Notes under the pieces: model-generated | Told to the model about the DNA's origin: nothing | Seen by the model: only the letters and a program-made list of their open reading frames with translations | Database searches by the model: none | In this document: in pieces, positions 12,791-24,325 of the stretch | Layout: the number at the start of each line of letters is the position of its first letter | Position numbering within the stretch: the first letter of the stretch is position 1 | Made by a program: the position numbers and the translations under genes | DNA from: Anseranas semipalmata | Lineage: Eukaryota > Chordata > Aves > Anseriformes > Anseranatidae | Assembly (NCBI GenBank): GCA_013399115.1 | Contig: VXAA01004209.1 | Span: 254,254-318,253, forward strand | Reading direction: 5' to 3' | Length of the DNA stretch: 64,000 nt

Positions 12791-12834
12791 TTACTACTGT
12801 TTGGGGAAGTAAGGACATGTGCAAACAGTAGTAA
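12791..12834. repeat. Perfect 13-bp inverted repeat (hairpin)
   Basis: TTACTACTGTTTG at 12791-12803 is exactly complementary to CAAACAGTAGTAA at 12822-12834, with an 18-base loop. The stem is shorter than a normal microRNA precursor stem and does not extend clearly at its base. It could be a short structured RNA element, a minimal MITE-like remnant or coincidence. Confidence 0.85.
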
Positions 12835-13812
12835 GTCCCCACCACTTGCTATAAGATGACCTGGCTGCTGCTGTAGTTTGAAGACCCCATTAGTGGTCTT
12901 TAGACGTACCCACTTAAGGGAAAAAGACTGTTGCAGGATGTCAGAGTCACTGCTTTCAGCAGTTCACTGAACTTGGTTTTGGTATCTAAGATGGTTGCTG
13001 TTAGGAATCAGCAGTGTTTTTCTCTAGACTGTTAAAGAGCATCATCAACTAGCCTTAAAGGGGGCTATGTCACTGCAATCCAGATCACGAAAGTTCTCTG
13101 TTTATCTAATATATTCATTCCCCTTTAAGTCACGTAGGAGAGTAGGTAATTAACAAGTTATGTCAACCCGTTTTATTAATTTACACTTCTTGTTGAAGAT
13201 AGCAGCACAAGTCTGGAAACAGTCTAACTGCAGCAGCAGAGAAAACACAAAAGGTTGTTTTTATTTTAGGGGTCATCAAACTATATATTAGATTGGGGTT
13301 TATTTAAAATGAAACAAAAAAGAATCCAGAAGAAACTTCCATCTTCTCTTTCTTGGCCTCCGGTTTTTCCAGGTTTCTTTCTAATCTTGTTTTCCCCCAG
13401 TTTGTCTATAATTTGCAAGCTTTCTCCTAAATGTGCAAAATGCATAACAATGTACTAAGAGATGAGTTTTTCTATATTGCTAGTCACTTAAGATACATAC
13501 CTGAATTAACTTTGCCTCTGACATAACACTGTGGTCATTTCCTAGTCTAACAAGAACACTTTCTGTGAAATAAAGTTTGTTACTCTTTGAGTAATATTTA
13601 CTTACAGTTTATGTTTTTAACAATATGATACCTTTCAAAGTGGAAAAACTGTTAAAACTACTTTGTACTGCCAAAGATCCAGTGATATACCAGCTTTGTG
13701 ACTTACTGATAATTCTCTTTTTTCTTGTATGCTAGGACTGTGATTAACAAAAGCCTGTGTTTCTTTTGAAATGAAGTTTCACTTAATATGGTGCAATGAT
13801 AAATAGCTTCTT

Positions 13813-13829
13813 TGTGTGTGTGTGTGTGT
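13813..13829. repeat. (TG)n microsatellite
   Basis: About eight uninterrupted TG units. Confidence 0.92.
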
Positions 13830-15397
13830 TCCCTGGGCACAGTACAGTGGCGATACTTATTTCTGACATATTGGAGTCCAATTGATGCAAGACTCAACAC
13901 TGGTATTTACGTCTCATAAAATACTAGGATGTTAAGACTTTGTGTAGTCACATAGGAATATGTTGGTTTAGCCTGGTCCTTTAGTGGTTTTGTGATGACT
14001 AGGTGTGTAATTGGAGATCTGCTGCAAAGGGAATCTGGAGTTGTCTGTTCCTTACTTCTTGATTCCTCAAAATTTAGGAATGGATTTGTACTTCATGTAC
14101 TTGCAAAAATAACCCCTATGTTCTCTCTGTTTCTTAATTTTCCCTAGGAGCTCTGTGGTGGTGTGATGAGAGCACTGAGCTAATATCTCTTCTTACCTAT
14201 TCTTTTATTTTGGGACTAGTTCGTCTTTTTCTTCTCTTCATTAACAGCAGAACTTGATGCCCTACTATTTATTCTCCTTTGCTGAGGTTATACCAGTCTC
14301 TTATTCCCTCTAGGCTGTGGTAGAAAATGCTGTAATACATATTTAAAAAATAAAAACTTGCTAAAGCCATTAGGAAATCTAACACTTTACAAGTAATCCT
14401 CATTAGCTTCTACAAGTCTACACTCCAGACTTTATCCCTCTGGCACAAGGGTCATTTGTATTTGAATAGTTTTGTCAGTGTTTTTGAAAATGTATAAAAT
14501 TGATAAAAAGCAAGTTTGTAGGTTGGTATAAGTAGGTTCCTATTGTGTCTGAAAAAATGCCTGATGCAATCAGGCATACTGAGAGTTACCTGCTGTCTAA
14601 TCCTGGACTAAATCCAGAATGATTTTTCAGTCATTCATCTAGTACTACCCAGAAGTCCTGTCAGTAAGTCAGTCTTTTAATCCCAGGTGGATTAATTTAT
14701 ATATCATATGTGTTTCTATATCCTGCTAATCCTTTACATGATCAATCCTACTTTAGGTTTTCAGTAGAAAAGTTTTCGTTTAACCCTATGAATTCATGCG
14801 TGCAACTTCTGTGCTGTCGTTTGACTGTCCTGTACCTGCATCAGTGAACTAAATCTGAGAACATAATTCTGGACAGAGAATTGGTTGGTAGCAGTTTGAG
14901 CAGAATGTCTGGGTGGAACTTTTTTAAGCAACCTCCATCACTGTTTCATTTTTGTGAAATACAGGGTACCAACTTTGTCTGCAAAGCAATCCCAAAGTTG
15001 CAACTAGGTTTACAAAAAAGTTAATGTTAATAAAAAGGATTTAATAAAGATAGTCATGACCAGTAGTTCACTGGCCTCTGTATTAAAAATATAGCCAGTA
15101 TGTGGGCTAATGAAGCTGTATTTAAAATACTAAGATGCTTAAAAATGAGAAGAGGCAAGGTTGCTTGTAAGAAGTTGAGGAAGCATATATACGTGTTCAA
15201 GCAGATGTGGTAAGTCTAACCAAGCTGTCATTTGCTGAAAAATAATTTGGAAACCAAATGTAAATTACTTACAGTAGAATTATTGTTTTAACTTTTTTTT
15301 TTAAAGTCTAGTACTAGACCTGTCTGATTCTGTTATAGGTAAGTTATTCGGACTTTGTCAAGGTGAAATATCTGTGGCTTAGATTGTGCCTGACTTT

Positions 15398-15414
15398 AAA
15401 AAAAAAAAAAAAAA
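15398..15414. repeat. Poly-A tract (17)
   Basis: An uninterrupted A run without a recognisable retrocopy upstream; the preceding sequence shows no coding or SINE-like signature. Confidence 0.9.
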
Positions 15415-15799
15415 CTGTGCAGGAAAAAGTGAGGTTGAGTAGCCAAGAAATGGGGTTAGGTCAATGCTTGTAGTAGGGTCAGACTTCCTTGAAGGAGTGG
15501 GTTGGTGGCAGTGAAGTGCCCTCAGACAATTTATGTTGAGCCCTTTCAGCAGGTGTGGTAGAAACTGTGTTCCCTCTTGAGTTTGTAGTCGATACAGCAT
15601 TTCTGTACTGCCGAATGAAGTGGTGACCAAGTTTCATTTCAATTTTATAAGGGTAAGTGGCTTTTTTTTCCCTCCCCACTTCAAAAGATGCAATTGTAAC
15701 TTTGGTTTTATAGTTTTAACCTTCTGTGATACAGTCTGGACCCAGAGACCAGGCTCGCTATTTTAAATAGCCTGCCTTGAAGCTTTGTGATAAAGCTGT

Positions 15800-16055
15800 C
15801 TGATTATATTTGACTTTTCAGCAAGAATATGGGCTTGAACTGGGAAAATGATGAAGTAATAAAAATGTCCATAAACTCTGGATTATGGACCACCAGATGT
15901 GCTTTGGTATTGAATCCATGTAGTATTTTGGTAGTGTATCCATTTGCATCTCTTCTGTATATGGTGCCAATTGCTGGCAAAACCAAACTTTTACCGTTAC
16001 AGTTCTGTGCTACCACTTCCTTACTTGCCCTCGCCCATGTCTTTAACAATCAAAT
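15800..16055. promoter_or_regulatory. Candidate conserved noncoding element, open on both strands
   Basis: About 240 bp are open on both strands (plus 15829-16065, minus 15804-16049). The text is compositionally even and contains an inverted octamer ATTTGCAT at 15942-15949. Neither translation matches a family I know and no splice donor follows in frame. Absence of stops on both strands with no coding signal is what one sees by chance or in slowly evolving noncoding elements. Confidence 0.18.
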
Positions 16056-17176
16056 GGTAGTATAAAAAGAAAACTATACCAGCTGCTGTTTTGTCTGTTC
16101 TTCCCCAGTGGTAAAGCAATAAGGGAAAAGATTCCAAGGAGGGATGCCACTTCTTTCTGTAACAGTATATGACTTCTAAACTATATTACTGAGGTTATGG
16201 GAGGGGCATGTAAAATGAAGGAGAATATTCATACTTGAAGTATGTGCAAATAACATTTGTTCTTCTTGATGAAAACATGAAGAATAAATATCTTCAGAAA
16301 TGCATGCTAATAAGATTTGCTGTTCTTCTCATAGAATAAAACGTTATCATCTCATAAATAGCACTAATAAAATTAGTGTTCCATCATAACTTTCTGCACT
16401 TTAAGCAAAGCATCTTGCAGATAGTTTAATTTCAAAGAATTAAGTGTCACATGAACTGGTTAGAAATCTGTCTTAAGTATACTGAACAATAGAGTGTCTA
16501 CTTGCATTAACTTTTTCTGTTCTGTGCTGTAAGAAACTGCAATATTCTGTCTTTGCAGCTTATTTTCTGCGTGTTTGCTCATTTCACATTCTCTTTTAGT
16601 AACTAGGGCTTGTTTTTCTCTGAGTATGAACGTCTCCTAGTGACAGAGATAGTGCTAGCTATTGTTTCTTATTCTAAATTACTTCTGACTTCATTTTATG
16701 TGTAGGGAGTATGGAAGTATAGATTTGTGGCTGCTGCTTTCACACTTTGTCATGATTTTCTTTATTGTTGCTTAAGAAAAGTGACAAGCTACCATTTAAG
16801 ATTCAGAGCTTTCTTACTATGGTAGTAGCCTTGCAGCTCTTTAACTGTGTTGTTTTGCTGTGAATATACAACTAAAATCTCTTGCGCTTCTCAGTGACTA
16901 AACCCTGTTTCCAGTTTGAATGTGTTCTGACTTTGGTTTCTAACAGGATACTTGGATTTTCTGTATCTAGATGAGTATGTTTAGTAACTCTTAAAAAGAG
17001 AATATTTAGAAATAAACCTGCCTTGTATTTTCCTTGAGAAAAATTTTCCGTGAGATTTTCCTTGTTGCCTATGGTTAGAAAAGCAGTCACTGAAAATTCC
17101 ACGTAACCTGCTTCATCTCAGTGCAGAAAAGGTGAAAGAAGTGTTGAGTTCCAATGAGTCTCTTTTCTAAGCCTGT

Positions 17177-17735
17177 TGTTGTGGTTTAACCCAGCAGGCA
17201 GCTGAGCGCCACACAGCCACTTGCTCACTCTCCCCTGGTGGGATGGGGGAGAGAATCAGAAGGATAGGTTGAGATAAAGACAGTTCACTAGGTAAGACAA
17301 AAGCCACGTGCGCAAGCAAAACAAGGAATGCATTCGCTGCTTCCCGTCGGCAGGCAGGTGTTCAGCCACTCCCAGGGAGGCTGGGCTCGTCACTCGTAAT
17401 GGTTTCTTGGGAAGCCAAACGCCATCACTCCCAGCGTCCCCCCTTCCTCCTCCTTTGGCCCAGCCGTTATTGCTGAGCATGACGCCGTGTGGTAAGGGAC
17501 ATCCCTTTGGCCAGCCTGGGCCAGCTGTCCCGGCTGTGTCCCCTCCAGCTCCTGGTGCCTCCTTGCTGGCCGGGCAGCACGAGAAGCTGAAAAGTCCTTG
17601 GCTGTGTGTAAGCACTGCTCGGCAACAGCTACACATCCGTGTGTTATCACTTCCATTTTCATCAAAAATCCAAAACACAGCATTGTGTGAGCCCCTGCAA
17701 AGAAACTTAACTCTATTCCAGCCAAAACCATGACA
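17177..17735 (+). mobile_element. Solo LTR of an avian endogenous retrovirus (LTR 1)
   Basis: The 559-bp element begins TGTTGTGGTTTAACCC and ends CCAGCCAAAACCATGACA, giving the TG...CA termini of a retroviral LTR. It is flanked by CCTGT (17172-17176) and CCTGC (17736-17740), a likely target-site duplication with one mismatch. Internally it shows words I associate with a very common neoavian LTR family: the GGGATGGGGGAGAGAATC block near 17240, GTTGAGATAAAGACAG near 17267, and TGAGCATGACG followed by CATCCCTTTGG near 17474-17510. No retroviral internal region adjoins it, so it is a recombinant solo LTR. Its GC and CpG content exceed those of the surroundings. The 138-141 codon frames in several registers here are by-products of that composition. 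Exact subfamily is not assigned. Confidence 0.88.
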
Positions 17736-20700
17736 CCTGCTAACCTATTGTGTTTAATACATCGCTTTGTCATGGGTAGACCAAAACTGTACAGGCTGGA
17801 GGTCACATTAGTTTGATGTATTGGAGGAGTGGGGAGATGAGGTTACTTATGTTTGTAAGTTTACAGATGTGCTGGACAAAAGACTTAAATGGTAAACCCA
17901 CTTCAATAAAACGTGTTCATTGTATCAGTGGAAGCTTGTGGCTCTAAAAACAAGGCAGAGGAGAAGTCTGCACGATGGGCGGGTAATTAGGAGATGCATG
18001 TTAGTGACCCTGTAGACAGTGGAGGTTTCTTTTGGAAGGGTCCAGTGGGCTGGAGGAGATGCTTGGCTGTGTGGAGGCTCACTTGGCGCTGAACAGAGTT
18101 CTTGCAGGCCTTGGAAGAAAAGACCAGTGGTGTAACAGGATAACAGTCATGGATTACTTGAGAGCTGGTCCTACAGAAAGGATTTGGAAATTCTGACCAT
18201 TTAAAATGTATCTACTGGAAGAGAAGTCTTTTAAAGGTGAGCTCAAATTGTAATCCCTGAAGAACAGCTTGCTGCCATTGAGAGTTTGTGCCATTGCTGA
18301 AGAACTTCAGACTGTGAAATATGATGGAGATTTGCATAATGCCCATGATGTTTTTTTTCTTTAAAGTCTATGTTAAGAGGTAGAAAACCTAGGATAGTAC
18401 AGCAAATAAAGTGGTGTAAATGTGTAGAACAGCAGACAATTATTAGAATAAAAGTTAAGTGCAATAAATACTTCTGAAAATGGTATTCAGGTAATATAAC
18501 TAGTGGTTACAGCTATGCCAGCTTTGAATGCAGTTAAGGTTGTGTCAGCTGAAGTGCAAACAAAGCTAAAACACTTTTGTGCAAATACCAGGAACTCGGG
18601 GTATAAAATGAAATAATTTGAATTGCAGAATATAAACTGGATATCACAGCCATAAGATCATAGCATAGCAGTCATGATGGAACATGAATATTGAAGGATA
18701 TGACCTTTTCAGGAAAGCTAGAAGTAGAGGCTATTGAATAGCACTATAACACATGATGCATTACTCTAATAATTTAGAGAGAATCTAAGTGAAACAGAAG
18801 CTGCTTAGATTGATAGCAGTTTAGTGAGAAGTGGTGGGGGTATTGCTAGATTTCTATAGTAGATGCAGAGCTGGATCCAGACAGAGGAAACTGGAATGGC
18901 GTGAAGATTAAAATTACAGGATGCATTGTGAGACACTAACTTCACAAATATCAACTGGAGAACAAGCGTTTCTGATAATGGTAGGTAGGGCTGAGATATT
19001 GTGGCTGTGAGGTCTAATAAATTTGTCCATTTGTAAATAAATCCTGGGGCCAAGAACGGGTGAGGTGGGTTTTGAATATTGTAGTTTCAACTCAGACTTT
19101 GTATATCTTGAGTATTTCGTGTGTATTTGGTCCTTTGGGTTTCCCTGAGAGGAGAATTCAGGTGGGATTGGTTCAGGGAAGGATTATGAGGACTGGAAAG
19201 CATTCCCTACAGGGAAAGAAGAGAATAAACTACTTGGCTTGCTTTGACTCTTCCAGTAAAGCAAAGAAAACTTAAATGTAAGTTAAAGGTCACTGTTGGC
19301 ATAATGGTGTGGATAATTTGGACATTAAGGTACTTAGTTTGGAAATGATAGAAGGTTCTTGCCATTAAAGTAGCCAGGTGCTAGAACAGTATTCCTTTGG
19401 GATATCGAGACAGAGCTATCTAGCTGCTTTTAGGTTTGAGCTCAACAATATATGCTGTGAAATGGATTAGATACTGTTGTTGAGTTTAATAGTTGGTCTG
19501 GTAAGTCAGAAGTTCTCTTCTGTTCTGTTTTTGGCGTGGTTGGATCCTGTGTGTCCAATGTGTGCTCTTTGGGTTCTATTGGCTGTTTGGTACGAATAAG
19601 TCACTGGCTGCAGAATGTTTCTCTTTGAATTACCTCCACAGTGTTTAGGAGGAGTAACTTCTTGATGCCACTAAAACACTTACGAAGAGAGTTGCTCTAA
19701 ACCTTTCATTTCCATGTCAAGAGAAATGTTTTCTAGGACTTCAGGCCTTTAAAATGGATGTTCTTATAACTGGCAGGTTTCTGACCCTTGATAATTTTTT
19801 GTCCATGAAAAATGATCGTAAGAACAGTCTTGTTCTTGCACACTTCAAGATCAGCAGCAGAGAAAAGGCAGCAATAATAATACCCCTCACGCTTGCTACA
19901 ATTCCAGACTTTACAGCTCTTCATATGCTTGCAGGAAAAGTCTGATGTAACTGGTCCTGGTGCTTGTGCTAATGGTAAGAGAGTTACCTTTCCTGTGCAA
20001 CTCCTGAAGTAGGATTTTCGTAATGATTTGATATTAATGTTATGCTATTTTGCTACAGCAGGAGAAATCAGTTGATGCATCTATAGACTAATCAAATTTA
20101 GTTAGGTGTTTTTTGCAGGGGGAGGCAAATAAACAGTAAATGGCTTAATAAAGAAGTCTTGTGGGTCTGTGTTACTGCTTATAGGAAGGAAAAAAAAAAA
20201 GAAAAGAGAAAATCTTAAAACTAAAGGGCGATGTTGGCCAGAAGTTAAAGCTTTGGTCGTATTTACTGAGAAGTTGCAAAGAAACTGCCAACTTCATGGC
20301 TTTCCAAACTAAATGTAAAATTTCTTCCTTCCCTCTCTTCTTAAATCTGTATGTTGGGAAAGGAAGGAGCAAGTTTTTGAGAAACAATGAGAACAACCTG
20401 CCACTGTTCACATCTTCCAACTAACATCCTAATTGCCTGACTGCCTTGAAGAAATCAAGGAAGAAATCAGTTTTTGAGCCATTTATGTATTTGTTTTTTG
20501 CCTTTCTTATGAGGTGCTGATACACCATAGTGAATTAGTGGAGCGGGAGCAACAGCCTTGACTGGGTAAATTGGGTAGAATATTTTTGTAAGTGTGTGTT
20601 TGCAATCTGCAAATTTTAAAATGTTCTCGGGCAAACATGATGTCTGTTTACTGGCAGAATTCAAGTTTCTTAACCTTCTCTGTCTAAATTCCTGTACAAG

Positions 20701-23700
20701 TTGTTTCTGCCTTGAAGAAGGTGGTCAAAATAACCTCAGTTCCCAAAATAGCTTAGGCTAATGTCTGAAGATTAATCAACAGTGAGGAAAAAAACCTCAA
20801 ACCCATCGATGTTCTACTTTAAATTGCGGTTCTAAGGCTGTTATGCATCGACTGAAGAAGGTACCCACACCCCTCCAGCAGCTGCAGCACAGCTGTTGGT
20901 CCACAGAGCAGCCTCCTTACCTGGGTCTCTTCAGAGAGCTGAAAGAAGCAGTGTGTGCATCATAAAACTGACTGGCTTGGATCCTGACGTCTGGGTGTGC
21001 TGCCTCCTTACCTGCCTGTTATCCCTCTAGATCTGCCAGTAGCTCCTCCATCGGGCTCTTCTTCCGTGCTCCTTCACATATGTTTTCTCCTTCCTATATG
21101 TTCTCTCCTTCCTGTTCCCACTATCTCTAACTACTTTACTCCCCCCAGGCCAGAGCCAGTTAGTGTTTCAGCTCTAAATATCAACCCTGATACTTCCACT
21201 TGTCACCTTTGAAGTGATTTACTCAGGTTGGTGAGGGGGCTGTAGATGTTCTGCTCTCCCTCTGTGATAGGATAACATGAAAGCAAAGAATGCAGGTGTG
21301 ACCAGGGGAACAGCCTGTTCATAACCACACAAACTTGGCTCTTAAAGTTCCTGCACTGGAGAGCTTTGAGAGCTGAAGTTCTGAGGGATAGATTTTCTTT
21401 ACCCTTTTTAGTCAGATTTTTTTGGTGCTTCAGGTTTGTTGGTCCCCTTCTAAGTTCTGTTTTTCTGCTTCAGGCTGGCTTCTCCATTTATTCCTGGCCA
21501 GAGGCTGAAGCTGGGAATCCTTCAAAGTATGTAGGTCTGATTAAAACGTAAGTGAAAATCCTTCAGTTAGAAGTTGAGAAGCTTTTCTAGGCTGGTCAAT
21601 GAGGTGTGGTTTCAGTCGAGATGGAAAAGAAGCTGTTAGCAACCATTCGCATCCTGAGGCAAGATCAGTTGGTGTGTCAAGAGGCTTGGGTTGTACTACT
21701 GCGCACCTGCAGTTTTCATCACAGAAACATTCAGCCCAAGCAAAGTGGACTGCCTCTAGTAAAAATCATTGTGTTTCATTTTTAATACAAAATCATTTAA
21801 TTCAGACATAGTTGTTTTGTAACTATTGCATCACACCACTGAAGTCATGGGCTCTTTACACAAATAATTCTGTACCTAAGCAACACGAATTTCCTATCTT
21901 ATAACTGCCAAAATCTTTTTTTTTCTTTGTTGCTGCTGTGAACTTTTTATCTTCATGTGAGGTTTTTAATCTGAAGAAGATGCATCTCTGGTTATTTTTG
22001 TTTAGCTGGGCTATTTGTCAGTTCCAACTTCTTGGCTGCTTAAAAACATTTGTGAAATGTTTGCCCATGTCTCCTTGTAGCTGAAGAGAGTAGGATGGTG
22101 TATGTTGAAGAGTAGGTAAATGTGTGCAAAAATCCAATTAAAAATATGACTCTGCCCATATGACAGCTTACGATATAAAATATAACTTATTTTCCAGGAT
22201 TTCTTTATTTCCTTCATGTTTTCACTAACATACAAATTTTCTCTAGCTGAAAACAGGTAGCATGGTGATGGACATTCAACAGGAAATCTAAGTTTACTCT
22301 ACGGTGAGACAGAAATAAAGTTTATTTTAAAGAATTAATAGACTATCTACTAATTGAGAATGTTGCTGATCTTGACACAAAAGTTCAGCAAGTGGCTTGT
22401 TATTGTGGCAGTTGTCAGATGGGTATAAAGCAGTAACTTCCGCAGGGATTTTCATCTTCTGTTGCATTTCTAACCCTTCCCCCAGTAACTGTGTTCCCTT
22501 CCCCAGATGACATGATAGTTTCTGCTGAATTGAGACTTTCAGGGAATGCAAAAATCGAATCATTATTATTGAGAGACATGTAAAATGATTTATTGCTCTT
22601 CCTTAATATAACAGCACTAAGTCACCATTGCCTAGATATTTGTTTAGCAATTACATTCTCAGCTGAGATTGTGTGTGTGTATTAAATAGACTTAAAAATA
22701 GAAATAGAATAGAAATAATTAAATAGAAAATGTACTTCATAAAGATTTTTCTTTCTATGTTAGTCGAGTTTTAATTATTTGACTACCGTCATCAAATATT
22801 AATTCCCTTATTTTCCATGCTTTCCTTGTGCCAGGTTAGAGGTAACTGGGGGAAACCCAGCAATCTTTCCCTTGGGAAATGCAGGAGCAGAAGAGCTCAT
22901 GGTCTGTCCCTAACTGTGGGATTGTAAAATCGAAGCCTCTGCTGGGCCTTCAGACACAGAGTTTCTGTAAGGAAAAATGCTTCAGTTTCTTTCTTGAAGA
23001 CCATGTGGGGAAGACAACCAAAGCAGAATTGATATCGCTAAGAAAAGTGGGAAGGGTTCCTTCCTGTTAATGCCAAAACAAATATAGTTGTGAACTCCAG
23101 GGCTGTCTGAAGCTTACTGAAGGACTTATGTGCCAAGTACTTAATATCATAGATAAAAATAGAGATATGATGTTGTATTTTAATTTATGTAGGTGCCTTG
23201 ACTCAGTCTACTTACAGCTAAAATTTTTTTAGATCTCAAATGAACCCCTAAATCTGTCCAATACATGGTAAAAATCTACTTGTATTTATAGCTCAGATAA
23301 CACCCAATATCTCAAATTCGGTGTGTGTGGGGGGGCAGTAGAGAGTAACTTTCTCGTCACTATGATTTCTCAGCGATGTGCTAATTTTTTTATGCTATCA
23401 GACACCAAAAGTGTAGAAGTTGTTTGGTCCTAGGATATGAAGCAAATCAACGAAGGTTGAGAAATGCAAAGTTGTTTGGGTCTGCAAGTGTTTCAAGATC
23501 AAAAAAATAAAATTAAAAAAATTAAAAATCCTGTATCTTAGAGTATAAGCTGCAATAAGTAATTTGTTATAGTAAAAATGGACAGTAAAACTGATGTAGT
23601 AGCAGTGTTGTATTTAAGGTTGCCTCTACCTTTTGCATCTGTATAGACACTGGAAGAGATAGGAAAGAAGTCTGCTATAGGCAGAAGTTCCAGTTAATTC

Positions 23701-24189
23701 CGCTGCAATACTGCATCTTGCAGAGTGGGGCACTGCCACTTTCGACATGTTGTGCTCTCTCTTTGAAACTGGTTGCTGTGGCTGTGTCTTTCTCTCCAGT
23801 CCCTTCCTTTAGGGGGTCACTGGTTCTAGCACGCTGCCTCCTCCAGGCTGGCTTGCCTGCTTTCAAGTGTATAGGAGCTCCTACTGAATTGAGCTATACC
23901 ACACTATCTGTTCCTTTTTTTTTTTTAATGTGCTTATATTCCTGGAAAGTACAGAAGGGAATCCGCTGTATAAATCTGTAAATAAATGGTGAATGAAATG
24001 CTAACGTTTAGCTGGAGTCGGCTCTGAAACCACGTTGTAATAGTGCCCAAACTCCTGTTAGCCATGTCATTTGAATGCAGCTGATGTCTTTGAAACATTA
24101 ATTGATGCAGTCACTTTTGAAAAGAATTTTTGGAAGTCTGGCTTAACCTTTTGGTATTTGTTTTAGGCATTGTCAATAATGCGGCTTTC

Positions 24190-24325
24190 TTGTTGGCCCG
24201 AGGGCTAGCCAGGGCAGCTGGGGGGCTGCACTCTTTAGCGGTGGGAAGGAGGCAGCACGGCTGAGCCAGCAGGCACCTGAGCAGACGTGCCAGGAGGAGG
24301 GCTGGGAGGCAGTGAAACGAGGGTT
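24190..24325. other. GC-rich patch
   Basis: Around 135 bp are distinctly GC-rich against an AT-rich background, with GGGCTAGCC, GGCAGCACGGCTGAGCC and GCCAGGAGGAGGGC-like text. CpGs are few, so it is not a CpG island. It could be a fragment of an old GC-rich repeat; I cannot match it. Confidence 0.4.

Larger units (their letters stand above)
2929..17176. other. Long noncoding stretch, probably intron
   Basis: No exon-like block with acceptor, open frame and donor stands out in these 14 kb, and no transposon is recognisable. Homopolymers include A-rich 3356-3381, T 6743-6763 and A 15398-15414. A TG microsatellite lies at 13813-13829 and a perfect 13-bp inverted repeat at 12791-12834. Several segments have the even-composition look of conserved noncoding sequence and are listed separately. 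If the exon at 2834 and the PH exons belong to one gene, this is part of a roughly 28-kb intron. Confidence 0.5.

Noticed and set aside
17256..17806. Overlapping 138-141 codon frames on both strands
   Set aside because: They fall inside the GC-rich solo LTR, in several registers at once, and match no protein; they reflect LTR composition.
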